Below, piece after piece: positions 50,258 to 59,317 of a DNA stretch of 64,000 bases (position 1 is its first letter; each line of letters opens with the position of its first letter). The DNA is taken from NCBI RefSeq assembly GCF_020171625.1, contig NZ_JAIUZY010000005.1:490371-554370 (forward strand), written 5' to 3'. Made by a program: the position numbers and the translations under genes. The DNA comes from Salipiger bermudensis. Lineage in GTDB: Bacteria > Pseudomonadota > Alphaproteobacteria > Rhodobacterales > Rhodobacteraceae. The notes beneath the pieces are model-generated. The model saw only the letters and a list, made by a program, of their open reading frames with translations, had not been told where the DNA came from and searched no databases.

Positions 50258-51153
50258 GCGCCCCTCCGGAGCTTGGGGTCGAATTCCTCGCGGATGCCGT
50301 CGCCGACGATCGACAGCGCGATCAGCAGCAGGGCGAGCGCGAAGCCGGGCATCGCCGACATCCACGCCGCGAAGCTGACGAAGGCGCGGCCTTCGGCGAT
50401 CATCAGGCCCCAATCGGGTGTGGGGGGCGTGACGCCGATGCCGAGGAAGGAGAGCGACGAGGAGACGAGGATCGCCTCGGAGATGCGGATGGTGACCTGC
50501 ACCGCCAGCGGGAAGATCACGTTGGGCAGCACGTGGCGCCAGATCACCCTGAGATAGGGGATCGACATCAGCGTCGCCGCCTCGACGAAGAGCTGCACGC
50601 GCACCTGCATGACGTCGGCGCGCACGGTGCGGGCGAAGGGGCCGATCATCGACAGGCCCACGGCGACGACCACCTTGTCGACGCCCTGTCCGAGGATGGC
50701 GATGAAGGCCACGGCGAGGATCAGCGAGGGCAGCGCGAGGATCGAGTCGATCAGCCGCATCAGCACCCATTCGACCCAGCCGCCCGAAAGACCGGCGGCA
50801 AGGCCGATGACGAGGCCGCCGGCGGCGCCGATCAGCACCGAGAACAGGCCGATGATCAGCGCGTAGCGGGCGCCATAGATCACCCGGCTCAGGATGTCCT
50901 GACCGTAGCTGTCGGTGCCCAGCGGGTGCGCCACACTCGGCGCCTGCATCATCGCGTTGATGTCCTGCATCACCGGATCATAGGGCGCCACGTAGGGAGC
51001 GAAGATCGCCGCCAGCACGTAGCCCGCCGCAACGATGAGGGCGATGGTGAAGAACGGGCGCCGCAGGAAGATCGAGCGCCGGCCGGTCCTGACCTTCTTC
51101 GGCGGCTCGGCGGGCGGCAGGGTGGTCGGGGCTTCGGGGGTCTGAATGCTCAT
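50254..51153 (-). CDS. Peptide ABC importer permease (DppC-like)
   Basis: 299 residues. The N-terminus has the DppC-type cytosolic segment and helix (RRPFFTIALIVAAGYVLAAIFAPYVAPYDP), then HPLGTDSYGQDILSRVIYGARYAL. The EAA-like loop EAATLMSIPYLRVIWRHVLPNVIFPLAVQ contacts the ATPase, and SSLSFLGIGVTPPTPDWGLMIAEGR closes the family pattern. About six membrane helices. The ATG overlaps the DppB-like stop (ATGA). Confidence 0.94.
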   Translation of the reverse strand: MSIQTPEAPTTLPPAEPPKKVRTGRRSIFLRRPFFTIALIVAAGYVLAAIFAPYVAPYDPVMQDINAMMQAPSVAHPLGTDSYGQDILSRVIYGARYALIIGLFSVLIGAAGGLVIGLAAGLSGGWVEWVLMRLIDSILALPSLILAVAFIAILGQGVDKVVVAVGLSMIGPFARTVRADVMQVRVQLFVEAATLMSIPYLRVIWRHVLPNVIFPLAVQVTIRISEAILVSSSLSFLGIGVTPPTPDWGLMIAEGRAFVSFAAWMSAMPGFALALLLIALSIVGDGIREEFDPKLRRGA

Positions 51154-52100
51154 TTCCGTGTCCTCAGCCGCGGGTCGAGGACGGGGTAGGAGAGGTCCAC
51201 GAGAAGGTTCACTCCGATGAAGAGGGTGGCGGTCATCATCACGCCGGCCTGCACGACCATGTATTCGCGCCCCAGAACGGCGGAGGTCAGCATCTGGCCG
51301 ATGCCCGGCAGGTTGAAGACCGTCTCGGTCAGCACCGTGCCCTGCAGCAGAACGCCGAGCTGAAGCCCGAGGATGGTGACCAGCGGCATGGCGATGTTGC
51401 GCACGCCATGCACCCAGATCACCCGCCACGACGGCTCGCCGCGCGCGCGGGCAGCGGCGATGTAGGGCTGCTCCATCACTTCGATGAGGGTGGCGCGGGT
51501 GAGGCGGGTGATCATCGCGATGAAATAGGTCGACAGCGTCAGTCCGGGCAGGATCATGTGATAGATGCCGCCCCAGAAATCCTGCCACGGCGAGACATAG
51601 CCCATCACCGGGAAGAGCTGCATCTTCACGGCAAAGAACCAGATCAGCAGGATGCCGAGCAGGAACGAGGGGAAGGCAGTGCCGGTCAGGGCCAGCACCG
51701 CGGCGCCCGCGTCGAACGCGGTGTCCTTCTTGACCGCCGACAGCACGCCCAAGGGCACGCCGATCAAGATCGCGAAGGCGAGGGAGAAGGAGGCGAGCGT
51801 CAGCGTGACGGGCAGCGCCTCCTTGAAGGCATAGGTGAAGATATCCGTCCGGGCGACATAGGATGTGCCCCAATCTCCCTGTACGAACCTCACCGCCCAG
51901 TCGGCGTATTGCGCGAGGAAGGGCTGATCCAGCCCCAGCTCGGCGGTGAGCGAGTCATACGCCTCCTGCGAGAACTCCGATCCCAGCATGATCTGGATCG
52001 GGTCGCCCGGCGCCAGCTTCAGAAGTCCGAAGCTGGCCACCGAGACGACGAACAGGACGACAAGCGTCTGCGCGATCTTTCCCAGTGCCTGTCCCCACAT
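51150..52100 (-). CDS. Peptide ABC importer permease (DppB-like)
   Basis: 316 residues with about six membrane helices. Signature parts are LVVLFVVSVASFGLLKLAPGDPIQIMLG at the N-terminus, LDQPFLAQYADWAVRFVQGDWGTSYV, and the loop YIAAARARGEPSWRVIWVHGVRNIAMPLVTILGLQLGVLLQGTVLTETVFNLPGIGQML. It pairs with the DppC-like permease. Its start shares one base with the stop of the binding-protein gene (TGATG). Confidence 0.94.
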   Translation of the reverse strand: MWGQALGKIAQTLVVLFVVSVASFGLLKLAPGDPIQIMLGSEFSQEAYDSLTAELGLDQPFLAQYADWAVRFVQGDWGTSYVARTDIFTYAFKEALPVTLTLASFSLAFAILIGVPLGVLSAVKKDTAFDAGAAVLALTGTAFPSFLLGILLIWFFAVKMQLFPVMGYVSPWQDFWGGIYHMILPGLTLSTYFIAMITRLTRATLIEVMEQPYIAAARARGEPSWRVIWVHGVRNIAMPLVTILGLQLGVLLQGTVLTETVFNLPGIGQMLTSAVLGREYMVVQAGVMMTATLFIGVNLLVDLSYPVLDPRLRTRK

Positions 52101-53707
52101 CAGGCGAGACTCACCGTGTGAAGGTTCACGAGGTCGGCGGGGATGTACTCGAAGCCCTGCACCTTGTTCGAGAACACCTTGTAGATGGGCATGTGCGCCA
52201 TGACGGCGATCGCCGCCTCATCCATCAGCAGATCCTCTGCCTTGTAGTAGAGCTCCTTGCGGGCCTCCGTTTCGAGCACCACCTGCGCCTGTGCGCAGAG
52301 CTCGTCGAACTCGGTGTTGACCCACTTGCCGAAGTTCCACGCGCCGTCCGAGCGGAACTCGGGGTAGAGCGTTTCGTCCGGGTCGAGGTCGGCCACCCAC
52401 TCGAAATCGTAAAGGTCGAAATCGCCCTCGTTGCGGCGTTTCACCCATGCGGCGGGCTCGATCAGCTCGAGGTTCGCCTTGATGCCAATCTGGGCCAGCA
52501 TCGGCGCCACGGTCTGAGCGACGCGGGTGCCGACGGGGCCACGCTCGGCCATCATGTAGGTCACCTCGACCTCGCCCTGATTGGCGGCCTTGGCGCGGAA
52601 TTCCTTGGCCTTCTCGAGATCGAACCACTGGCCGCGGCCCGAGGTCGCGATGTCGGGGTCGAAAAAGTCGGTCATCGGCGGCGAGATCGGCGTATAGGCC
52701 TGCTGGGCGCGACCGAAATAGGCCTGCTTCACGAGGGTCTCGCGGTCCAGGGCCCAGGCCACGGCGCGGCGCAGGTTGATGTCGTCGAACGGCGCGCGGG
52801 CGCAGTTCATGCCGACGAAGGTGTAGTTGCCCTCGATCTCGCCATAGAGCTTGGCGTTCGGGAAGGCGTCGACCTGATCCACCAGTTGCATCGGGCAGTC
52901 GGTCATGCCGTCGATCTGGCCGGCCATCAGCGCGGCCAGCGCGGTCGAGGCCTCGTTCATCAGAACGAAGGTGACGCGCTCGAGCTTGGGCATCCCCTCT
53001 TCGAAATACTCGGTGTTGGCCTCGAGCTCGATGGCGTCGTTCTCGCGCCACGAGACGAACTTGAACGGGCCGGTGCCGACCGGGTTGCGGCCGTAATCGG
53101 CGCCGTATTTCTGCACGGCGGCGGGGCTGACGATGGTGCCGGCGCGGCCGGTCGAGCCGTTCAGCGCCACGGGCAGGAAGGCATAGGGCTGCGAGAAGTG
53201 CAGCTTGACGGTCAGGTCGTCGACGATCTCGATCTCGTCGAGCAGCTCCAGCTTCCAGGCGTGCGGCGACTTGGGCTCGCCCTCCTTGACGCGCAGCAGC
53301 GAGAACTTCACCGCTTCGGCGTTGCAGGGCGTGCCATCGTGGAACATCACGCCTTCGCGCAGCTTGAAGACGTGGGTCTTGTCGTCCTCGAGGTCCCAGG
53401 TCTCGGCCAGATCGGGCTCGAAGGTGACGTTGGTGCCGTCATAGGCGATCTTGAGAAGACCGTTGTGAATGTTGTTGATGATCTGGATCGCCGACAGAAA
53501 GCCGGTGAAATGCGGGTCGAGCGTGTCGATCACCTTGATCGACGCGATCTTGAGATGGCCGCTCTGCTGGGCGCGGGCGATGCCCGGCGCGCCGGTCGAG
53601 GCGGCTGCGGTCAGAAGCCCTGCGCCCATCCCCTTGAGCACGGCGCGGCGACCGAGACGCGCCGAGAGGCGTTCGGCCAGAGCCTTCTTGTGATCTACCT
53701 TCTTCAT
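52100..53707 (-). CDS. Peptide/glutathione ABC importer, solute-binding protein
   Basis: 535 residues, family 5 binding protein. The N-terminus has a twin-arginine-like signal, RRAVLKGMGAGLLTAAASTGAPGIARAQ (RR near residue 20), so export may be by Tat. The family-5 core follows: LKIASIKVIDTLDPHFTGFLS, LKEGVMFHDGTPCNAEAVKFSL-type text, NPVGTGPFKFVSWRENDAIELEANTEYF, and RRAVAWALDRETLVKQAYFG. It should bind peptides or glutathione-like solutes; the neighbouring ggt favours gamma-glutamyl peptides. The ATG lies 223 bases from the divergent GntR gene. Confidence 0.93.
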   Translation of the reverse strand: MKKVDHKKALAERLSARLGRRAVLKGMGAGLLTAAASTGAPGIARAQQSGHLKIASIKVIDTLDPHFTGFLSAIQIINNIHNGLLKIAYDGTNVTFEPDLAETWDLEDDKTHVFKLREGVMFHDGTPCNAEAVKFSLLRVKEGEPKSPHAWKLELLDEIEIVDDLTVKLHFSQPYAFLPVALNGSTGRAGTIVSPAAVQKYGADYGRNPVGTGPFKFVSWRENDAIELEANTEYFEEGMPKLERVTFVLMNEASTALAALMAGQIDGMTDCPMQLVDQVDAFPNAKLYGEIEGNYTFVGMNCARAPFDDINLRRAVAWALDRETLVKQAYFGRAQQAYTPISPPMTDFFDPDIATSGRGQWFDLEKAKEFRAKAANQGEVEVTYMMAERGPVGTRVAQTVAPMLAQIGIKANLELIEPAAWVKRRNEGDFDLYDFEWVADLDPDETLYPEFRSDGAWNFGKWVNTEFDELCAQAQVVLETEARKELYYKAEDLLMDEAAIAVMAHMPIYKVFSNKVQGFEYIPADLVNLHTVSLA

Positions 53708-53867
53708 GTTTCGTCTCTCCTGTTGGCATGGTCTCCTCCCTTTTTTCTCCGTAGAGGCCAGTGCCCTTGCCGCGGCCCGGTTGGCTCCGGATCTCGCGCG
53801 CCTCGGTCTGGTTTCGAGGCGGTTTTGTCGATGTCTCCCCAATCATGCGACCTTGTTATGAATTCAA

Positions 53868-53895
53868 CTTGCTGAGACATGTATACATATGCAAG
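53868..53895. promoter_or_regulatory. Nested palindrome between the importer and GntR genes
   Basis: CTTGC (53868-53872) and GCAAG (53891-53895) flank a perfect 10-base palindrome ATGTATACAT (53879-53888). GntR/FadR-type regulators bind such GTATAC-centred sites in other alphaproteobacteria. It is 35-62 bases before the gntR start and would control both divergent units. Confidence 0.65.
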
Positions 53896-53930
53896 ATAAA
53901 AGTGTTCCAAACCCGTGAGGCGGACGGCAG

Positions 53931-54572
53931 ATGTCTATTCGCACAGCAGAAAGCATTTTCGAGACGCTGGTCGACGGCATCGTGGCCGGGCGGATGCCTC
54001 CCGGTGAGCCTCTGGTCGAAATGGCGCTGGCCGAGCAGTTCGGCGTCTCCCGCACCCCGGTGCGCGAGGCGCTGCACCGTCTGGAGCAGGCGCGCCTTGC
54101 CGAGCGCGGGGCGCGGCGGGCCTTCTTCGTGCGGCAGATGGCGCCCGACGATCTGGCCGAGCTGTTCGAGGCGGCGGGCGAGGTCGAGAGCGGGCTGGCG
54201 GCTCTGGCGGCCCACCGCATGAGCGAGATCGAGCGCCGCAAGCTCGAGGCGATCCTCGCCGAGGGCGATGCCTGCGACGATCCCGAGGCCTATGGCGCGA
54301 TCAACGCCCGCTTCCACGAGATCCTCAAGAGCGGCGCACGCAACGCCATCCTTGCCGCCACGCTCGACGAGCTGAACCTGCGCACGCTGGCGTGGCGCGC
54401 CGCCAATTTCCACCAAGATGCCTCGCGGCTCGAAACCTCGCGCGCCGAGCATCGCGGTATCACCGAGGCCATCCTCGCGCAGGACTCCGAAACCACGCGG
54501 CGGCTGATGCGCAGCCACGTGGCCTCGTCCTACATCGTATTGACCGACATCCTGGCCCGCCGGGCGGAGTGA
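53931..54572 (+). CDS. GntR family regulator (FadR/FCD type)
   Basis: 213 residues. Winged HTH at about 12-75: LVDGIVAGRMPPGEPLVEMALAEQFGVSRTPVREALHRLEQARLAE. The FCD ligand domain (about 85-205: DDLAELFEAAGEVESGLAALAAHRM, FHEILKSGARNAIL, HRGITEAILAQDSETTRRLMRSHV) has the metal-binding Asp/His positions. It is divergent from the peptide importer and most likely controls it through the ATGTATACAT palindrome. The effector may be a peptide-derived metabolite. Confidence 0.93.
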   Translation: MSIRTAESIFETLVDGIVAGRMPPGEPLVEMALAEQFGVSRTPVREALHRLEQARLAERGARRAFFVRQMAPDDLAELFEAAGEVESGLAALAAHRMSEIERRKLEAILAEGDACDDPEAYGAINARFHEILKSGARNAILAATLDELNLRTLAWRAANFHQDASRLETSRAEHRGITEAILAQDSETTRRLMRSHVASSYIVLTDILARRAE

Positions 54573-54609
54573 TCCGCGCCGCTGCCGTCCAAGCTTTCTG
54601 GAGACCCAT

Positions 54610-55434
54610 ATGCCCGATCTGACACTGACGCTGGAACTGCTGCTTTTCATGGTGGTGATCGGAGGCTTTGCCGGGGTGCTCGCCGGGCTTCTCGGCGTCG
54701 GCGGGGGCATCGTGCTGGTGCCGGCCTTCTTCTTCACCTTCCAGGCGCTGGGCTATGACGGGCCGCAGACCATGCAGGTCTGCCTTGCCACCTCGCTGGC
54801 GACGATCATCGTCACCTCCTTGCGCTCGGTGGTCAGCCATAACCGCAAGGGAGCGGTCGACTGGGACATCCTCAAGAGCTGGGCGCCGGGCATCGTGATC
54901 GGCGCCATCGTCGGCGTGCTTGCCGCCTCGGCGCTGAAATCCACCAGCCTGCAGGTGATCTTCGGGGTGCTGGCGCTGGTGATCGGCGCCTACATGACCT
55001 TCGGCAAGCGCAGCTGGCGGCTGGCCGAGGCGATGCCGAGCGGCGGCAAGCAGTATATCTATTCCCCGGCGGTGGGCTTCCTGTCGGTGCTCATGGGCAT
55101 CGGCGGTGGCAGCTTCGGCGTGCCGCTGATGAGCCTGCACAACGTGCCGATCCACCGCGCCGTGGCCACCGCGGCCGGCTTCGGCGTGCTGATCGCGGTG
55201 CCCTCGGCGGTGGGCTTCCTGCTGCTGACCATCGAGCCGGGCTCGCGCCCGCCCTTCACCATCGGCGCGGTGAACCTGCCGGGCTTTCTGGTGGTGATCG
55301 CCATGACCCTGCTGACCGCGCCTCTGGGCGTGAAGCTCGCCCACGCCATGGACCCGGCGCCGCTCAAGAAACTATTCGGCGCCTTCCTGATCCTCGTGGC
55401 GCTCAACATGCTGCGCAAGGCGATCATGGGCTGA
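54610..55434 (+). CDS. TauE/SafE family sulfite/organosulfonate exporter-like protein
   Basis: 274 residues with about eight hydrophobic helices. Family hallmarks are GGFAGVLAGLLGVGGGIVLVPAFFF near the N-terminus and GFLSVLMGIGGGSFGVPLM in the second half, the two inverted repeats of TauE. It probably exports a sulfur anion such as sulfite or sulfoacetate; substrate unknown. It starts 37 bases after gntR, so it could be co-regulated with it, and sulfite from sulfur-containing peptides would make sense, but this is speculative. Confidence 0.88.
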   Translation: MPDLTLTLELLLFMVVIGGFAGVLAGLLGVGGGIVLVPAFFFTFQALGYDGPQTMQVCLATSLATIIVTSLRSVVSHNRKGAVDWDILKSWAPGIVIGAIVGVLAASALKSTSLQVIFGVLALVIGAYMTFGKRSWRLAEAMPSGGKQYIYSPAVGFLSVLMGIGGGSFGVPLMSLHNVPIHRAVATAAGFGVLIAVPSAVGFLLLTIEPGSRPPFTIGAVNLPGFLVVIAMTLLTAPLGVKLAHAMDPAPLKKLFGAFLILVALNMLRKAIMG

Positions 55435-55640
55435 GCAGCGCCGCCCCGGCCACTGCTTCGAGTTGCCGCATGGCGCTGCCGTGCAAACTGCGGTTGCTGC
55501 GAGCCTCAGAGTGGCTACCGTAGCCTGCGGGGGCGGCCCGGTTTGCCGGGCCTCGCGATCCACGCAGAGCGACCCCGGCGGAACGTCGCCGCGCGATCCG
55601 TGAGGGGCCGCCCGGTGGGGCCGGAACAGAGGCAGGACGA

Positions 55641-56774
55641 ATGGCGGCGCGAGAGGAACGCATCGAACTCGGTCTTTCCGAGACAGACGCAGGGGCGGCG
55701 CTGAGCCTCTCGGGCGTCCTTTCGATCCGCACCGTCAGCGAGCTGCGCCACCGTCTGGCCGCGCTGAACCTCGACCGACCTCTGGTCGTCGATCTTGCCG
55801 GGGTCGCGCGCATCGACACCGCCGGCGCGTGGCTGCTGGTTGATCTCGAGACGCGGGCGCAGTCTGCTGGCGGCAGCCTCGATCTGCGCAACGTGCGCGA
55901 CACCACCGCGCTGCTGCTCGACAACGTAAGGCAGGCCCGCCCCGAACCGGAAAACCGGCCCGAGGCGGCGCGCGGCGTTCGGGCGCTGCTCGAGCGTATC
56001 GGCCGCGCCGTGGTGGGCGCCTTGCGCTATTTCGCCGACCTGACCGGGTTCTTCGGCCTGTTCCTCGCCCGGCTCGCGCGGGTGCTGCGCCACCCGTCGC
56101 AGTTTCGCCTGACCGCGCTGGTGGCGCATTGCGAGGATGTCGGGCTGCGCGCCGTGCCGATCGTGTCGCTGATGGCCTTCCTGATCGGCGTGGTGCTGGC
56201 CTTCCAAGGCGCCGAACAGCTGCGCCAGTTCGGCGCCGAGGTCTTCGTGGTCGACCTGATCGCCATCTCGGTGCTGCGCGAGCTTGGCATCCTGCTCACC
56301 GCGATCATCGTCGCGGGCCGCACCGCCTCGGCCTTCACCGCCGCCATCGGCTCGATGAAGATGCGCGAGGAGATCGACGCCATGCGCACGCTTGGGCTCG
56401 ATCCCGGGGTGATGCTGTTCGTGCCGCGTATCCTCGCGCTGCTGCTGATGCTGCCGATCCTCGGGATCATTGCCGATTTCATGGGCATTTTCGGCGGCGC
56501 GCTTATGGCGTGGCTCGAGCTTGGCATCTCGCCCTCGATGTTCGTCACGCGGCTGATCGAAGGCACCGGCGTCGGGCACCTTGTCGTCGGGCTGGTCAAG
56601 GCACCGGCCTTTGCGCTGATCATCGGCGTGGTGGGCTGCCACGCGGGGATGCAGGTCAAGGGCAACGCCGAGTCGCTCGGGCGGATGACCTCGGGCTCGG
56701 TTGTCGCGGCGATCTTCGCGGTGATCCTCGCCGATGCGCTGTTCTCGGTGTTCTTTGCAAAGGTGGGCATATGA
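55641..56774 (+). CDS. mlaE: MlaE-type lipid ABC transporter permease with N-terminal STAS domain
   Basis: 377 residues. Residues 8-95 form a STAS domain (ALSLSGVLSIRTVSELRHRLAALNLDRPLVVDLAGVARIDTAGAWLLVDL), the role of the separate MlaB in E. coli. Residues about 115-375 are the MlaE permease: FRLTALVAHCEDVGLRAVPIVSLMAFLIGVVLAFQGAEQLRQFG, ELGILLTAIIVAGRTASAFTAAIGSMKMREEIDAMRTLGLDP. It moves phospholipid between inner and outer membrane with MlaF and MlaD. The fusion replaces mlaB. MlaF's ATG overlaps its stop (ATGA). Confidence 0.95.
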   Translation: MAAREERIELGLSETDAGAALSLSGVLSIRTVSELRHRLAALNLDRPLVVDLAGVARIDTAGAWLLVDLETRAQSAGGSLDLRNVRDTTALLLDNVRQARPEPENRPEAARGVRALLERIGRAVVGALRYFADLTGFFGLFLARLARVLRHPSQFRLTALVAHCEDVGLRAVPIVSLMAFLIGVVLAFQGAEQLRQFGAEVFVVDLIAISVLRELGILLTAIIVAGRTASAFTAAIGSMKMREEIDAMRTLGLDPGVMLFVPRILALLLMLPILGIIADFMGIFGGALMAWLELGISPSMFVTRLIEGTGVGHLVVGLVKAPAFALIIGVVGCHAGMQVKGNAESLGRMTSGSVVAAIFAVILADALFSVFFAKVGI

Positions 56775-57562
56775 CCGAGGATGGGCGAGAGGCGGTGATC
56801 CGGGTGCGCGGGCTGAAGACCCAGTTCGGCAGCCACGTGGTACACGAGAATCTCGACCTAGATGTCTATCGCGGCGAGATCCTCGGTGTGGTCGGCGGCT
56901 CGGGCACCGGCAAGTCGGTTCTGCTGCGCACCATCACCGGGCTGCAGATACCGGCGGCGGGCGAGATCGAGGTGTTCGGCGTCGACGTGCTGGCGGGCGG
57001 TGCAGACCGCGACAGCCTCGACGACCGGTGGGGGGTGATGTTCCAGGACGGGGCGCTGTTCTCGTCGCTCACGGTGCGCGAGAATATCGAGGTGCCGATG
57101 AAGGCGGTGCCGGGGCTGGACGCCGACATCCGGCGCGAACTGGCGGACCTGAAGATCTCGATGGTCGGGCTGCCCTATCTGGCGGGCGATCTCTACCCGT
57201 CCGAACTGTCGGGCGGGATGCGCAAGCGGGCGGGGCTGGCGCGGGCGCTGGCGCTCGATCCCGAGATCGTTTTCCTCGACGAGCCCACGGCGGGGCTTGA
57301 CCCCATCGGCGCGGCGGCTTTCGATACGCTGATCCGCAACCTCAGCCAGTCCCTCGGGCTTACGGTCTTTCTCGTGACACATGACCTCGATACGCTCTAC
57401 GCGATCTGCGACCGGATCGCCGTGCTCTCGGAGCGCCGCGTCCTGGTGACCGGCAGCCTCGAGGACATGCTCGAGGTCGACGACCCCTGGGTGCGCGAGT
57501 ATTTCCACGGGCCGCGTGCCCGGGCGGCGTTTGCCGACACCGCGGCAGACCGGGAGGACTGA
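56771..57562 (+). CDS. mlaF: MlaF-type lipid ABC transporter ATPase
   Basis: 263 residues. Walker A VVGGSGTGKSVLLRTI, Q-loop MFQDGALFSSLTVRENI, signature YPSELSGGMRKRAGLARAL, Walker B IVFLDEPTAGLDP, and switch His VTHDLDTLYAI. The Mla-type GGMRKR form of the signature is characteristic. mlaD follows after three bases. Confidence 0.96.
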   Translation: MTEDGREAVIRVRGLKTQFGSHVVHENLDLDVYRGEILGVVGGSGTGKSVLLRTITGLQIPAAGEIEVFGVDVLAGGADRDSLDDRWGVMFQDGALFSSLTVRENIEVPMKAVPGLDADIRRELADLKISMVGLPYLAGDLYPSELSGGMRKRAGLARALALDPEIVFLDEPTAGLDPIGAAAFDTLIRNLSQSLGLTVFLVTHDLDTLYAICDRIAVLSERRVLVTGSLEDMLEVDDPWVREYFHGPRARAAFADTAADRED

Positions 57563-57565
57563 GGC

Positions 57566-59305
57566 ATGGAAACCCGCGCCAATTACGTGCTGATCGGGGC
57601 GTTCACGCTGGCGGGCTTCGTTGCCATGCTGGCGGCCTTCATGTGGTTCGCCAATATCCAGCTCGACCGCCAGTTCGCCTATTACGACATCGACTTCCCC
57701 ACCGTCTCGGGCCTGTCCGATGCCTCTGACGTGCGCTTTTCGGGGCTGCCGGTGGGGCAGGTGGTCGACGTGCGCCTGTCGCCCGAGCGCGACGGCACGG
57801 TGCGGGTGCGGATCGAGATCGGCGCCGACACGCCGGTGCGCCGCGACAGCGTCGCCACCATCGAAGCGCAGGGCGTGACGGGGGTGTCCTATGTCGGCAT
57901 CTCCGCCGGAACGCCCGACGCGCCGCTGCTGGCCGAGGTCTCGGACGCCGACGTGCCGACGATCGAGGCGGGGCAATCGGTGCTGCAATCGCTCACCGAA
58001 GACGCGCCGCTGCTGATCTCGGAGACCCTGCGCGCGGTGCAGGACGTGCGCCAGCTCTTTGGCGAGGACAATCAGGCGAAGGTGCAGAGCATCCTCGACA
58101 ATGTCGAGGACTCCTCGGTCGCCTTCGCGCAGGCGCTCGACGATTTCTCGGCGGTCGGAGGCTCGGTCGCCTCGTTCGCGGACCAGATCGACCGCTTCAA
58201 CAACACGCTCGACACGGTCAGCCGCGATGCCTCGGCGACGCTGGCCGAGGTGCGCGAGGCGGTGGTCTCGATCCGGGAGCTGTCCGAGGAGGCGCGGGTC
58301 GTGCTGGAGCAGGGCGGCGGCACGCTGGCGCAGGCCGACAGCGCCATCGGCTCCGCCGAGCGCTACGTAATCGACCAGCTTGGCCCCGCGACCGAACAAT
58401 TGCAGCGCTCGGTGGCCGATATCGAGACCCGCTTCGCCGCGCTCAGCGAGAGCGCCGGCGGGCTGGTCGTGACCTTCACCGAAACCGGGGAGACCGCGAC
58501 GCAGCGCCTGACCGAGGCGCGCGAGACGCTGGCCGCCACCAACGAGATGATCGCCAGCATCGGCGCCACGATGGAGACCGTCGACGGCGCGGCGCAATCG
58601 GTCGATACGCTGTTTGCGGGCGACGGCACGGCCTTGGTGGCGGACCTGCGCGCGGCCACCGCCGAGGCGCGGCGCGTGATCGGGCAGGTGGGCGCCGTGG
58701 CCGAGACCGATCTGCCAGCGATCATCGCCGATATCCGCAGCGCCACCGAGACTGCCTCGGGCGTGGCGGCGCGGGTGGGCGAGGACCTGTCCTCGGCCTC
58801 CGGCCAGCTCGACGATCTGGCGCGCAATGCGGGCGAAACCCTCGACGAGGTGCGCGTGACCTTCCGCAATGCCAACGACACGCTCTCTGCCATCAACGCC
58901 GCGCTCGAGACCGGCGACCGCGCCCTGCGGGCGGCGGAACAGACCTTTCAGGGCGCCGACCGGGTGATGAACGAAGAGGTGGCGGGCATCGCCGCAAGCC
59001 TGCGCGCGACGCTGGCCCAGCTCGAGACGGCGGTGGCCGAGGTCGCGGACGAGGTGCCGGGCGTCACCGCGGAGCTGCGCTCTGCCAGCCGCTCGGCGCA
59101 GGCCGCCTTTGCCGAGATCGAGACAGCGGTGGGGCAGAGTTCGCCTGCGGTGCGCGCCTTCGCCACCGATGCGCTGCCGCAGTTCGGGCGGCTGGCGGTC
59201 GAAACGCGGACCCTCATCAACAACCTCGACGACCTGGTCGAGCGCCTCGGGCGCGATCCGGGCCGCTTCCTGCTCGACCAGCGTGCCCCGGAATACGGGC
59301 GATAA
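57566..59305 (+). CDS. mlaD: MlaD/MCE family protein with long C-terminal helical region
   Basis: 579 residues. A single N-terminal membrane helix (YVLIGAFTLAGFVAMLAAFMWFA, about 7-29) precedes one MCE domain at about 40-120 (YDIDFPTVSGLSDASDVRFSGLPVGQVVDVRLSPERDGTVRVRIEI...GVTGVSYVGI). Then about 450 residues of Ala/Glu/Thr-rich helical sequence with repeated heptad-like units follow (ATEQLQRSVADIETRFAALSES, LTEARETLAATNEMIASIGATMETV). E. coli MlaD has 183 residues; this form could make a long periplasmic needle or tunnel like PqiB or YebT. It is anchored in the inner membrane. Confidence 0.92.
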   Translation: METRANYVLIGAFTLAGFVAMLAAFMWFANIQLDRQFAYYDIDFPTVSGLSDASDVRFSGLPVGQVVDVRLSPERDGTVRVRIEIGADTPVRRDSVATIEAQGVTGVSYVGISAGTPDAPLLAEVSDADVPTIEAGQSVLQSLTEDAPLLISETLRAVQDVRQLFGEDNQAKVQSILDNVEDSSVAFAQALDDFSAVGGSVASFADQIDRFNNTLDTVSRDASATLAEVREAVVSIRELSEEARVVLEQGGGTLAQADSAIGSAERYVIDQLGPATEQLQRSVADIETRFAALSESAGGLVVTFTETGETATQRLTEARETLAATNEMIASIGATMETVDGAAQSVDTLFAGDGTALVADLRAATAEARRVIGQVGAVAETDLPAIIADIRSATETASGVAARVGEDLSSASGQLDDLARNAGETLDEVRVTFRNANDTLSAINAALETGDRALRAAEQTFQGADRVMNEEVAGIAASLRATLAQLETAVAEVADEVPGVTAELRSASRSAQAAFAEIETAVGQSSPAVRAFATDALPQFGRLAVETRTLINNLDDLVERLGRDPGRFLLDQRAPEYGR

Positions 59306-59317
59306 GGAGATGACCCC

